From: Hyphomicrobiales bacterium
Lineage (GTDB): Bacteria; Pseudomonadota; Alphaproteobacteria; Rhizobiales; Rhizobiaceae
Assembly: GCA_900465915.1 (NCBI GenBank)
Contig: UBKJ01000004.1
Location: forward strand, 144,335-208,334
Direction: 5' to 3'
Length of the DNA stretch: 64,000 bases
Shown one piece after another: positions 39,613 through 48,549 of this stretch; the stretch's first letter is position 1, and every line of letters begins with the position of its first letter. Both the position numbers and the translations under genes were made by a program. The notes below the pieces were generated by a model that worked only from the letters and a program-made list of their open reading frames with translations, was not told the DNA's origin and ran no database searches.

Positions 39613-41010
39613 ATGTCCGGCCCATCGCTCGATCCCGTCCTCGCCCATCTCGACGCCAATCTCGACAAAAGCCTCGACCGGCTGTTCGACCTGCTGCGCA
39701 TCAGGTCGATCTCCACCGATCCGGCCTACAAGGCCGAGTGCCGCAAGGCGGCGGAATGGCTGGTCGCCGACCTCGAGACCATCGGCTTTAAGGCGAGCGT
39801 GCGCGACACGCCCGGTCATCCGATGGTGGTGGCGCATCACGAAGGCCCAACGCCGGACGCGCCGCATGTGCTGTTCTACGGCCATTACGACGTGCAGCCG
39901 GTCGATCCGCTGAACCTGTGGGAGAACGACCCGTTCGAGCCGACGGTGAAGGACGTGGGCGATGGCCGCAAGATCCTCACCGGACGCGGCACGTCGGACG
40001 ACAAGGGCCAGCTGATGACCTTCGTCGAGGCCTGCCGCGCCTACAAGGCGGCGCATGGAAAGCTGCCGGTCAAGGTGACGCTGCTGTTCGAGGGCGAGGA
40101 GGAATCGGGCTCGCCGTCGCTGAAACCCTTCCTCGACGCCAACAAGGACGAGCTCAAGGCCGACGTGGCGCTGGTCTGCGACACCGCCATGTGGGACGCC
40201 GAGACGCCGGCGATCAGCGTCGGCCTGCGCGGGCTGGTCGGCGAGGAGATCGTGGTCAAGGCCGCCGACCGCGACCTGCATTCGGGCTTCTTCGGCGGCG
40301 CCGCGGCCAATCCGATCCACATATTGGCGAAAATCCTCGCCGACCTGCACGACGAGACCGGCCGCGTCACCGTGCCCGGCTTCTACGAGGGCGTCGAGGA
40401 GACGCCGACCGAAATCCTCAAATCCTGGGACAGCCTCGGCCGCACGGCGGAGAATTTCCTCGGCCCCATCGGCCTGTCGATCCCCTCGGGCGAGAAGGGC
40501 CGCAGCGTGCTGGAGCTGACCTGGGCGCGGCCGACGGCCGAGGTCAACGGGATCACCGGCGGCTATACGGGCGAAGGCTTCAAGACGGTGATCGCGGCCG
40601 AGGCTTCGGCTAAGGTGTCGTTCCGCCTCGTGCACAAGCAGGACCCGGCGAAGATCCGCGAAGCCTTCCGCGCCTTCGTGCGCGAACGCGTTCCGGCCGA
40701 CTGCTCGGTGGAGTTCCACCCGCATGGCGGCTCGCCGGCGATCCAGCTGCCTTACGATTCGCCCATCGTCTCCAAGGCCAAGGACGCGCTGTCCGACGAA
40801 TGGCCGAAGCCGGCCGTGCTGATCGCCATGGGCGGCTCGATCCCCATCGTCGGCGATTTCGACACATTCCTCGGCATGGAGTCGCTGCTGGTCGGCTTCG
40901 GGCTGGAGGACGACCGCATCCATTCGCCCAACGAGAAATACGAGCTGGCTTCCTTCCACAAGGGCCAGCGTTCCTGGGCGCGCATTTTGGCGGCTATCGC
41001 CGCCAAGTAA
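39613..41010 (+). CDS. M20-family metallopeptidase (dipeptidase)
   Basis: The 465-residue zinc hydrolase has VLFYGHYDVQPV near residue 80 (His and Asp ligands), GRGTSDDKGQL (metal-bridging Asp near 118), and FEGEEESGSPSL (catalytic Glu-Glu near 153). A dimerisation domain follows (DLHSGFFGGAAANPIHIL). It resembles M20 dipeptidases of the CNDP/DapE group; the exact substrate is unknown. AGGAAACG precedes the start at 39613. The O-methyltransferase gene follows after 13 bases. Confidence 0.9.
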   Translation: MSGPSLDPVLAHLDANLDKSLDRLFDLLRIRSISTDPAYKAECRKAAEWLVADLETIGFKASVRDTPGHPMVVAHHEGPTPDAPHVLFYGHYDVQPVDPLNLWENDPFEPTVKDVGDGRKILTGRGTSDDKGQLMTFVEACRAYKAAHGKLPVKVTLLFEGEEESGSPSLKPFLDANKDELKADVALVCDTAMWDAETPAISVGLRGLVGEEIVVKAADRDLHSGFFGGAAANPIHILAKILADLHDETGRVTVPGFYEGVEETPTEILKSWDSLGRTAENFLGPIGLSIPSGEKGRSVLELTWARPTAEVNGITGGYTGEGFKTVIAAEASAKVSFRLVHKQDPAKIREAFRAFVRERVPADCSVEFHPHGGSPAIQLPYDSPIVSKAKDALSDEWPKPAVLIAMGGSIPIVGDFDTFLGMESLLVGFGLEDDRIHSPNEKYELASFHKGQRSWARILAAIAAK

Positions 41011-41023
41011 GAAGGACAATCCC

Positions 41024-41692
41024 ATGAACCCCGAACAATGGCGCGAGGTCGACGATTTCTTCGCCGCGCGCCTCCTGCCGCATGACGACGCGCTCGACGC
41101 CACGCTGAAGGCCACGGCGGAAGCGGGCCTGCGCGCCATCAACGTCGCGCCCAACCAGGGCAAGTTCCTGCATCTGCTCGCCCGCATCGCCGGCGCCAAG
41201 CGTATCCTGGAGATCGGCGCGCTCGGCGGCTACAGCACCATCTGGCTGGCGCGGGCGCTGCCGGAGGGCGGCGCGCTGGTGACGCTCGAAAAGGAAGCCG
41301 GCAACGCGGCGCTGGCGCGGCGCAACATCGAGGCCGCCGGCCTGTCGGGCGTCGTCTCCGTGGTGGAGGGCGCGGCGGTGGACAGCCTCGAACGGATGAT
41401 CGCGGACAAGGCCGCGCCCTTCGACTTCGTCTTCATCGACGCCGACAAGGAGAACAATGCGAATTACCTGCGGCTGGCGCTGCGACTGTCGCGGCCGGGC
41501 ACGGTGATCGTCGCCGACAACGTCGTGCGCAAGGGCGCCGTCGCCGACGCCTCGGCCAAGGACGCCGACGTCGAGGGCGTGCGGCGCTATCTCGACCTCG
41601 CCGCCGCCGATCCGCGCCTCGACACCACAGCGTTGCAGACGGTCGGCTCCAAGGGCTGGGACGGTTTCGCGCTCACCATCGTTTCCGCCTGA
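41024..41692 (+). CDS. SAM-dependent O-methyltransferase (family 3)
   Basis: The 222-residue protein belongs to the caffeoyl-CoA/catechol O-methyltransferase type: RILEIGALGGYSTIWLA (SAM loop), FVFIDADKENNANYL (metal-binding Asp) and VIVADNVVRKGAVAD. Substrate unknown. GAAGGA lies before the ATG. It is the middle gene of a tight three-gene unit (peptidase, this gene, RNase D-like), with 13- and 11-base gaps. Confidence 0.9.
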   Translation: MNPEQWREVDDFFAARLLPHDDALDATLKATAEAGLRAINVAPNQGKFLHLLARIAGAKRILEIGALGGYSTIWLARALPEGGALVTLEKEAGNAALARRNIEAAGLSGVVSVVEGAAVDSLERMIADKAAPFDFVFIDADKENNANYLRLALRLSRPGTVIVADNVVRKGAVADASAKDADVEGVRRYLDLAAADPRLDTTALQTVGSKGWDGFALTIVSA

Positions 41693-41703
41693 AAGGACCG
41701 CCC

Positions 41704-42321
41704 ATGACCATCCGTTTCCACAAGAACGACCTGCCGAACCTCGACGATTACCAGGTCGACGCCGTCGCCATCGACACCGAGACGCTGGGCCTCAACCCGC
41801 ATCGCGACCGGCTCTGCGTGGTGCAGATCTCGCCCGGCGACGGCACGGCCGACGTGATCCAGATCGAGGCGGGGCAGAAGAAGGCCCCCAATCTGGTCAA
41901 GCTCCTGAAGGACCGCTCGATCACGAAAATCTTCCATTTCGGGCGGTTCGACCTCGCCGTGCTGGCGCACGCCTTCGGCGCCATGCCGCAGCCCGTCTTC
42001 TGCACCAAGATCGCCTCGAAGCTGACCCGCACCTATACCGACCGGCACGGGCTCAAGGAAATCTGCGGCGAGCTGCTCGACGTCTCCATCTCCAAGCAGC
42101 AGCAGTCGTCGGACTGGGCGGCGGAGACGCTGAGCCAGGCGCAGCTCGAATACGCCGCCTCGGACGTGCTTTATCTCCATCGCCTCAAGGCGGTACTGGA
42201 GAAGCGGCTGGAGCGCGACGGACGCGCCAAACAGGCCGAGGCCTGCTTCAAGTTCCTGCCGACGCGGGCCGAGCTGGACCTGATGGGCTGGCCGGAGACC
42301 GACATCTTCGCCCATTCGTGA
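41704..42321 (+). CDS. Short RNase D-like 3'-5' exonuclease
   Basis: The 205-residue protein has only the DEDDy nuclease fold: AIDTETLGLNPH (first Asp and Glu near residue 22), FHFGRFDLAVL (Asp), and YAASDVLYLHRL (Tyr and Asp). It lacks the HRDC domains of full RNase D (about 370 residues or more). This short form is common in alphaproteobacteria and probably trims structured RNA ends. It is convergent with the acyltransferase gene, four bases apart. Confidence 0.88.
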   Translation: MTIRFHKNDLPNLDDYQVDAVAIDTETLGLNPHRDRLCVVQISPGDGTADVIQIEAGQKKAPNLVKLLKDRSITKIFHFGRFDLAVLAHAFGAMPQPVFCTKIASKLTRTYTDRHGLKEICGELLDVSISKQQQSSDWAAETLSQAQLEYAASDVLYLHRLKAVLEKRLERDGRAKQAEACFKFLPTRAELDLMGWPETDIFAHS

Positions 42322-42325
42322 GCGA

Positions 42326-43429
42326 TCAGGCGGCGGCCGCGGCCGCTGTCTTGTTTTGCGGCGCGCGGTCGATATAGGCCCAGTCCGGGCGGCGGAACAG
42401 GAAGCGCCCGTAGCCCGTAGCCTGCACCAGCGCATAGAGCAGCACCGGCCCGGCCACGCCGCAGAGCGTGGTGAGAAGCGAGATCGCGCCGAGATCGCCG
42501 AGGCCGGATTTCATCAGCGCCGTGCGCGCCATGGCCATGGGCAGGAAGAAGGCCAGATAGACCACGATGGAATGCGCGCCCAGCCAGCTCAGCGCCCGAT
42601 GCAGCGGGTTCTTCGCCGGCAGGAGGCTCAGGAGCGACGAGGTCGAGATGATGGCCAGCGCGCCGGCGAGGCCCAGAAGCAGCGACACGACCGGCAGGTC
42701 GCTCACCGCGCCGCGGCCGCCGAGCAGGTCGCCGGTGGGGGCGACGAAGGTAAGCAGGCTTTCGGGCGCGGGCGTGAAGACCAGCATATATTCGACCAGC
42801 GCCCAGGCCAGAAGCCCGGCGAGGCCGAGCAGCGGCCGCCGGCGCAGCCGGTCGGCGGCGCGGAAGATCGCCGGCGCGAAGGCGTAGCCGGCGAAGAAAT
42901 AGACGAAGCGGCCGCAGAACTCGTCCACCATCACCCAGCCGGTGTGGACGGGCGCGATCTCCAGCAGCGCCAGCACGGCGAAGACCAGCCAGACCGGCAG
43001 CCGCTTCACGAGCCGCGTGACGACGAAGAAGACCGGCAGGATATAGATGAACCACAGCGTGCCGAAGGGCTCGACAAAGGCCATGAGATAGGCGCCAATC
43101 ACGCCGGACAGCCCCGCCTCGCCGGCGATGGCCGGGGCCTTGAAGACGAACTGGATCGTCAGCCACAGCACGTAGAAATAGAGGAAATGCACCACCTTGC
43201 GGTCGAGATAGCGCCGCCATGGCCGGTCGATCACCTGGCTCAGGAACAGGCCGGAGATCATGAAGAAATCCGGCATGCGGAAGGGCTTGGCGAAGGCCAC
43301 GACATAATGCATCCAGCCTTCCGCGCCGGCCGCCTTCTCCACGCCCAGCGTCGAATGCATCATCACGACGAAGAAGATGCATATGCCCTTGGCGATGTCG
43401 ACCCAGTCGACGCGCTGCTTCTCCGCCAT
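42326..43429 (-). CDS. Acyltransferase 3 family membrane protein
   Basis: The 367-residue protein has about ten membrane segments and the family start RVDWVDIAKGICIFFVVMMHSTLG, with the His thought to be catalytic. Further family marks are FMISGLFLSQ and FGTLWFIYILPVFFVVTRL. Such enzymes O-acylate sugars of surface polysaccharides or glucans. The cyclic glucan synthase gene is 10 kb away, so a link to glucan decoration is possible but unproven. GAGGGGGCGAG precedes the start at 43429; the longer frame adds 11 residues. Confidence 0.85.
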   Translation of the reverse strand: MAEKQRVDWVDIAKGICIFFVVMMHSTLGVEKAAGAEGWMHYVVAFAKPFRMPDFFMISGLFLSQVIDRPWRRYLDRKVVHFLYFYVLWLTIQFVFKAPAIAGEAGLSGVIGAYLMAFVEPFGTLWFIYILPVFFVVTRLVKRLPVWLVFAVLALLEIAPVHTGWVMVDEFCGRFVYFFAGYAFAPAIFRAADRLRRRPLLGLAGLLAWALVEYMLVFTPAPESLLTFVAPTGDLLGGRGAVSDLPVVSLLLGLAGALAIISTSSLLSLLPAKNPLHRALSWLGAHSIVVYLAFFLPMAMARTALMKSGLGDLGAISLLTTLCGVAGPVLLYALVQATGYGRFLFRRPDWAYIDRAPQNKTAAAAAA

Positions 43430-43527
43430 CCTCGCCCCCTCGCCTCGCAACTCGCCTCGCAAGCCCTCGATTTTCGCTTTTTAGCCGGTGTGGCTTTCAC
43501 GTTACAGACATATTCGCCCGTTGGCCC

Positions 43528-43533
43528 TATATT
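43528..43533 (+). promoter_or_regulatory. Possible -10 box of the first Omp gene
   Basis: TATATT lies 44 bases before the omp start, in an AT-richer stretch. No convincing -35 box is found at 17 bases; TTACAG at 43502-43507 is 20 bases away. Confidence 0.3.
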
Positions 43534-43576
43534 AGGTTCAGCAATTTGATTGAAATATCATTGAAAGGCACGCACC

Positions 43577-44239
43577 ATGAAGATCAAGTCCCTTCTTCTC
43601 GCTTCGGTCGTCGCGTTCGCCGCCGCCGGCGGTGCGCAGGCTGCGGACGCCATCGTCTCGCAGGAGCCCGTTCCCGTCGTCGCCCCGACCTTCAGCTGGA
43701 CCGGGCCCTATCTCGGCGCACAGATCGGCTGGGGCTGGGCTCGCGCCGACTTTGAAGATCTCGCCAAGGCGAATGCAAACGGCTTCCTCGGCGGCATCTA
43801 CGGCGGCTACAACTTCGACGTCGGCAGCAACGTCATCCTCGGCGTCGAAGGCGACGTGACCTATAACGACATCAGCGGCGGCATCACCAACGGCGTCGAG
43901 TCGTTCGACTCCAAGCTGCGCTGGGCCGGCGCCGTGCGCGCTCGCGCCGGTTACGCCATCGATCGTTTCCTGCCCTATATCGCCGGCGGCGTGGCCTTCG
44001 GCGACGTGAAGAACTCCTACTACGACGGCGTGGACACCTTTACGCAGAGCAAGACCCAGACCGGCTGGACCATCGGCGGCGGCGTCGACTACGCCGCGAC
44101 CGACAATGTCGTCCTGCGTCTCGAATATCGCTACACCGATTTCGGCCACAAGGATTACGACTTCGACCTGGGCCAGGGTTCGGTCCGCGAGAAGTTCTCG
44201 ACCAACGAGATTCGTCTCGGCGTCGCCTACAAGTTCTGA
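43577..44239 (+). CDS. Omp25/Omp31-family outer-membrane beta-barrel protein
   Basis: The 220-residue protein has a signal peptide MKIKSLLLASVVAFAAAGGA, cleaved near AQA-ADA. The mature part begins a barrel with FSWTGPYLGAQIGWGW and ends in YKF, the aromatic C-terminus of outer-membrane proteins. RLEYRYTDFGH and DYAATDNVVL are typical of the rhizobial Omp25/31 family. GAAAGGC precedes the ATG. The gene is monocistronic, closed by a hairpin, and followed by a clear paralogue. Confidence 0.92.
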   Translation: MKIKSLLLASVVAFAAAGGAQAADAIVSQEPVPVVAPTFSWTGPYLGAQIGWGWARADFEDLAKANANGFLGGIYGGYNFDVGSNVILGVEGDVTYNDISGGITNGVESFDSKLRWAGAVRARAGYAIDRFLPYIAGGVAFGDVKNSYYDGVDTFTQSKTQTGWTIGGGVDYAATDNVVLRLEYRYTDFGHKDYDFDLGQGSVREKFSTNEIRLGVAYKF

Positions 44240-44260
44240 TCCGTCAAGGGTCCGGCCTCA

Positions 44261-44286
44261 AAGCCCCGCTTCGGCGGGGCTTTTTT
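44261..44286 (+). terminator. Terminator after the first Omp gene
   Basis: AAGCCCCGC-TTCG-GCGGGGCTT forms a 9-base stem with a TTCG tetraloop and is followed by a T run to 44287. It starts 22 bases after the stop codon. Confidence 0.9.
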
Positions 44287-44448
44287 ATTGCGCGAAATTC
44301 CTGCCGTTTCACGGAACGACGCTATTCTTCGCGCCGGAAACAACTCCTGAAGTCACTGTGTCTTTTCCGTCCTATCGGACGGCGCGACGCGTCGCTATTC
44401 TTTCCCTGTATTTCATATTTCCATCATCAATATTTTACGGGATTGACC

Positions 44449-45117
44449 ATGCGACACAAAATTGTTTTCAGCGCCATTCTCCTGCTCATGGCCGCCGCGC
44501 CGGGGGCGCGCGCCGCCGACATCAGCCATTACGAGCCGGCGCCCACGCCCGCGCCGGCTTTCTCCTGGGCGGGCGGGTATCTCGGCGGCCAGCTCGGCTG
44601 GGGCTGGGGCTCGGCGAAAGTCAGCGACCATTACGACGGCGGCGCCACGCTCAAGCCGGGCGGCTTCCTCGGCGGGCTCTACGCCGGCTATAATTTCGAC
44701 CTCGGCGACAATGTCGTGCTCGGCGTGGACGGCGACGTCACCTATAACGGCCTGACCGACGACCGCGTCGAGGACGACGCCTATCTGCGCAGCACGCTGC
44801 GCTGGAGCGGCGCCGCCCGCCTGCGCGCCGGCTACGCCATGGACCGCTTCCTGCCCTATGTCGCGGGCGGCGTCGCCTTCGGCGGCGTCAAGACCAGCAT
44901 CGGCGACCAGCTCGGCCACGCCAGCGAGACCCGGACCCAGACCGGCTGGACCATCGGCGCCGGCGTCGACTACGCCGCCACGGAAAACGTCGTGCTGCGG
45001 CTCGAATACCGCTACACCGATTACGGCCACAAGAGCTACACGCTCGGCTTCGACGACGGCTTGCGCGGCCGGCTGTCGGTCAACGACATCCGCATGGGCG
45101 TCGCCTACAAGTTCTGA
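44449..45117 (+). CDS. Second Omp25/Omp31-family outer-membrane protein
   Basis: The 222-residue protein is a paralogue of the preceding gene. It shares FSWAGGYLGGQLGWGW, DRFLPYVAGGVAFGGVK, QTGWTIGAGVDYAAT and RLEYRYTDYGHKSY, and ends in YKF. The signal peptide is MRHKIVFSAILLLMAAAPGA with cleavage near ARA-ADI. The ATG at 44449 is preferred to the TTG at 44443 two codons earlier. It has its own spacer of about 160 bases, so it is probably expressed separately, and its own terminator. Tandem duplication is the simplest origin. Confidence 0.92.
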   Translation: MRHKIVFSAILLLMAAAPGARAADISHYEPAPTPAPAFSWAGGYLGGQLGWGWGSAKVSDHYDGGATLKPGGFLGGLYAGYNFDLGDNVVLGVDGDVTYNGLTDDRVEDDAYLRSTLRWSGAARLRAGYAMDRFLPYVAGGVAFGGVKTSIGDQLGHASETRTQTGWTIGAGVDYAATENVVLRLEYRYTDYGHKSYTLGFDDGLRGRLSVNDIRMGVAYKF

Positions 45118-45136
45118 CCGGCGGAAACTCCCTATG

Positions 45137-45163
45137 AAAAGCCCTGTTCGACAGGGCTTTTTT
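45137..45163 (+). terminator. Terminator after the second Omp gene
   Basis: AAAAGCCCTGT-TCG-ACAGGGCTTTT makes an 11-base stem with a 3-base loop, followed by further T residues. It begins 19 bases after the stop. Confidence 0.9.
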
Positions 45164-45333
45164 GTGCATGGCCGATTTACCCCCCTTTAAACCGCCTCAA
45201 TTACTGTTCAGGGGGAAAGCTCCCGCCCGACAGACGGCGGCCCCGCGCCGGCATGCGACCGGAGGCGGAAACAGGGAATGACAGGCCGGCCCCGAAGGGG
45301 CCAGCCGCCGGGGCGGGCGGACCGAAGACAGAC

Positions 45334-47589
45334 ATGGCATCGCGTGACGACAGAAACCGGCGGGTCGAACCTTCCTTCGACGCGTCCGGCGACAAGAGGG
45401 ACGAGGACGCATTTCGCGTCGACGACGAGGACCGCATGGCCCGCGCCCAAAGCAGGCGCCGGCCCGCCGGCGAGACGAGCGGGCGCAGGACGAGGAAGCC
45501 GCGCGGCTTCTTCGGCTTCCTGCGCCGCTGCGTCTACTGGTGCCTGGTGCTGGGCCTGTGGGGCGGCATCGGCTTCGCCGGGCTGATGGTCTATTTCGCC
45601 GCCAAAATGCCGCCCACGACCGACTGGACCATTCCCGACCGGCCGCCCAACGTGCGCATCGTCGACGTCAACGGCAACCTGATCGCCAATCGCGGCACCA
45701 CCGGCGGCCAGGCGGTCAGCCTCAAGGAAATGTCGCCCTTCATCCCCAAGGCGGTGGTGGCCATCGAGGACCGCCGCTTCTATTCGCATTTCGGCGTCGA
45801 CCCGATCGGGCTGGCGCGCGCCGTCGTCACCAATGTCGTGTCGCACCGCACCGTGCAGGGCGGCTCGACGCTGACGCAGCAATTGGCCAAGAACCTGTTC
45901 CTGTCGCCCGACCGCACGCTGGAGCGCAAGGTGCAGGAAGTGATGCTGGCCCTGTGGCTGGAGCACAAATACACCAAGGACCAGATCCTCGAGATGTATC
46001 TCAACCGGGTCTATCTGGGCTCGGGCGCCTATGGCGTCGACGCCGCCTCGCGGCGCTATTTCAACAAATCCGCCAAGGACGTGAACCTGATGGAGGCGGC
46101 GACGCTGGCGGGCCTGCTGAAGGCGCCGTCGCGCCTGTCGCCGGCGCGCGATCCCGAGGCCGCCGCCGCCCGCGCGAAACTCGTGCTGGGCGCGATGCGC
46201 GAGGAAGGCATGATCGACGACCGCCAGGTCGCCATCGCCGAGAGCGAGCCGCCGACGCGCGCGCCGGCCTATTGGCAGGGCTCGGAGAATTTCGTCGCCG
46301 ACAAGGTGGTGGCCGAATTGCCGTCGCTGATCGGCGACGCGCATGACGACATCACCGTCCAGACCACCATCGACCTCAATCTCCAGCATGTCGGCGAGGA
46401 GGCGATCAAGGGCCAGATCGCCAAGAGCGGCAAGAAGATGAACGTGACCCAGGGCGCGCTGGTGGCGATCGACAATACGGGAGCGGTGCGCGCCATGGTC
46501 GGCGGCGTCGATTACGCGGCGAGCCAGTTCAACCATGTCACCGACGCGCATCGCCAGCCGGCCTCGACCTTCAAACCCTTCGTCTATCTCTCCGCGCTGG
46601 AGCAGGGCCGCACGCCCGATTCGATCCGCAACGACGCGCCGGTCAGGATCGGCAAATGGACGCCCAGCAACGACGACGGCAAATATATGGGGCCGGTGAC
46701 GCTCGCCACCGCGCTGTCGCATTCGCTCAATTCGGTGGCGGCGCAGCTCGTGATGGAGGTCGGCCCGCAGACGGTGGTCGACACCGCGCACCGGCTGGGC
46801 GTTTTGTCCAAGCTCGATCCCAACGCCTCGCTGGCGCTGGGCACGTCGGAGGTGACGCTGCTGGAGCTGGCCGACGCCTATGTGCCCTTCGCCAATGGCG
46901 GCTATCGCGCGCCGGTCTATTTCATCGCCAAGGTGACGGACGCCAAGGGCCAGGCGTTGTACCAGCGCCCCGACGCCATCGGGCCGCGCGTCGTCGACGA
47001 GCGCAATGTCGGCATGATGAACGCCATGCTCAAGCGCACCGTCGAGGACGGCACCGCCACCAAGGCCGCCTTCGGCTGGCCCGCCGCCGGCAAGACCGGC
47101 ACCAGCCAGAATTTCCGCGACGCCTGGTTCATCGGCTACACGGCCAACCTCACCACCGGCGTCTGGTTCGGCAACGACGACGGCAAGGGCATGAAGCGCG
47201 TCTTCGGCGCGACGCTGCCGGTGTCGGCGTGGAAGGCCTTTATGAAGGAGGCGCACAAGGGCGTGCCGGTCGCCGACCTGCCCGGCCATTACGACATCCA
47301 GAACGTCGTGCCCGGCGGCGACGACGGCATGGTCGACCCCAACGCGCCCTACGACCCGAGCCTCGCCCCGCCGCCCGACGACGGCTATGGCGGCCAGCCC
47401 ATGGCCAACGGCGACGACGGCTACTGGCCGCCGGCGCCGGAGGCGCGCGGCGAGGATGACGGCCGCGCCTATCCCGACGATCCTTACGCCGGCGACGGAA
47501 GGCCGATGCCGCCCGCCCCGGTGGGCGGCCAGCGCCGCGCGCGCGACAATTCCTCGCTCCTCGACATCATCATGGGACGGTCGCGCTAG
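45334..47589 (+). CDS. Class A penicillin-binding protein (PBP1A family)
   Basis: This inner-membrane enzyme polymerises and cross-links peptidoglycan. From the start chosen it has 751 residues: a charged cytoplasmic N-terminus of about 60 residues, one membrane segment (CVYWCLVLGLWGGIGFAGLM), the transglycosylase domain (IEDRRFYSHFGVDPIG; GGSTLTQQLAKNLFL), and the transpeptidase domain (catalytic Ser in PASTFKPF, then SHSLNS and AGKTGTSQ). The C-terminal 90 residues are Pro/Asp/Gly-rich and disordered. Start sites are uncertain: 45253 gives 27 more residues; neither has a strong ribosome-binding site. Confidence 0.93.
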   Translation: MASRDDRNRRVEPSFDASGDKRDEDAFRVDDEDRMARAQSRRRPAGETSGRRTRKPRGFFGFLRRCVYWCLVLGLWGGIGFAGLMVYFAAKMPPTTDWTIPDRPPNVRIVDVNGNLIANRGTTGGQAVSLKEMSPFIPKAVVAIEDRRFYSHFGVDPIGLARAVVTNVVSHRTVQGGSTLTQQLAKNLFLSPDRTLERKVQEVMLALWLEHKYTKDQILEMYLNRVYLGSGAYGVDAASRRYFNKSAKDVNLMEAATLAGLLKAPSRLSPARDPEAAAARAKLVLGAMREEGMIDDRQVAIAESEPPTRAPAYWQGSENFVADKVVAELPSLIGDAHDDITVQTTIDLNLQHVGEEAIKGQIAKSGKKMNVTQGALVAIDNTGAVRAMVGGVDYAASQFNHVTDAHRQPASTFKPFVYLSALEQGRTPDSIRNDAPVRIGKWTPSNDDGKYMGPVTLATALSHSLNSVAAQLVMEVGPQTVVDTAHRLGVLSKLDPNASLALGTSEVTLLELADAYVPFANGGYRAPVYFIAKVTDAKGQALYQRPDAIGPRVVDERNVGMMNAMLKRTVEDGTATKAAFGWPAAGKTGTSQNFRDAWFIGYTANLTTGVWFGNDDGKGMKRVFGATLPVSAWKAFMKEAHKGVPVADLPGHYDIQNVVPGGDDGMVDPNAPYDPSLAPPPDDGYGGQPMANGDDGYWPPAPEARGEDDGRAYPDDPYAGDGRPMPPAPVGGQRRARDNSSLLDIIMGRSR

Positions 47590-47659
47590 AAGCTTCGCCA
47601 AAGCCTCTCGAAATCCGGCGCGACTTGGTCTATTCACAACATGGAGAGCGAGGTTTTCC

Positions 47660-48442
47660 ATGTCCCAGACGTCCGTGCCCAAAACGCCCGAAACCCAGAA
47701 CGCCGCCGAACGCAGGACGCTGGTGCTGACCGGCGCCAGCCGCGGCATCGGCCACGCCACGGTCAAGCGCTTCTCGCGCGCCGGCTGGCGGGTCATCACC
47801 TGCTCGCGGCAGGATTTTTCCGAGGATTGCCCGTGGCCGGCCGGCCCCGAGGACCATATCAAGGTCGACCTCGCCGATCCCGAGGACATCGGCAAGGCCA
47901 TCGCCGAGATTCGCCGGCGGCTGGAGGCCAACGGCGGCAAGCTGCACGCGCTGGTCAACAACGCCGGCATCTCGCCCAAGGCGGAGGGCGGCCGGCGGCT
48001 CAACTCCATCGAGACGCCGATGGCGGTGTGGCGCGACGTGTTCCAGGTCAATTTCATGGCCCCCATCATGCTGGGCCGCGGCCTGTTCAAGGAGCTGGAG
48101 GCGGCCAAGGGCTCGATCGTCAACGTCACCTCCATCGCCGGCAGCCGCGTGCATCCCTTCGCGGGGACGGCCTATTCCACCTCCAAGGCGGCGCTGGCGG
48201 CGCTGACGCGCGAGATGGCGTCGGATTTCGGCCCGCACGGCATCCGCGTCAACGCCATCGCGCCGGGCGAGATCGACACCTCCATCCTGTCGCCGGGCAC
48301 CGAGAAGCTGGTCGAGCAATTGCCGATGCGCCGCCTCGGCCAGACCTCGGAAGTGGCGGAGACCATCTATTTCCTCTGCACCGACGCCTCCTCCTACGTG
48401 ACGGGATCGGAAATCCACATCAATGGCGGGCAGCACGTCTGA
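47660..48442 (+). CDS. Short-chain dehydrogenase/reductase
   Basis: The 260-residue oxidoreductase has TGASRGIGHA near residues 24-33, VNNAGISPKAEGG near 101, and the catalytic YSTSKAALAAL with Tyr near 172. The C-terminal SYVTGSEIHINGGQHV is typical of classical SDRs. Substrate unknown. The start at 47660 is chosen from family fit and lies 70 bases after the PBP gene. A sugar kinase gene follows after about 107 bases. Confidence 0.9.
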   Translation: MSQTSVPKTPETQNAAERRTLVLTGASRGIGHATVKRFSRAGWRVITCSRQDFSEDCPWPAGPEDHIKVDLADPEDIGKAIAEIRRRLEANGGKLHALVNNAGISPKAEGGRRLNSIETPMAVWRDVFQVNFMAPIMLGRGLFKELEAAKGSIVNVTSIAGSRVHPFAGTAYSTSKAALAALTREMASDFGPHGIRVNAIAPGEIDTSILSPGTEKLVEQLPMRRLGQTSEVAETIYFLCTDASSYVTGSEIHINGGQHV

Positions 48443-48549
48443 GCCGTGCGGCAAGTCATGCGGCAAGTCATGCGGAGCCGGGCATTGAAAAGACCCGCGC
48501 TTTCATGCTTATCTGTTCTTCAATCGATTTAACCCCTGAGAAAAACGCC

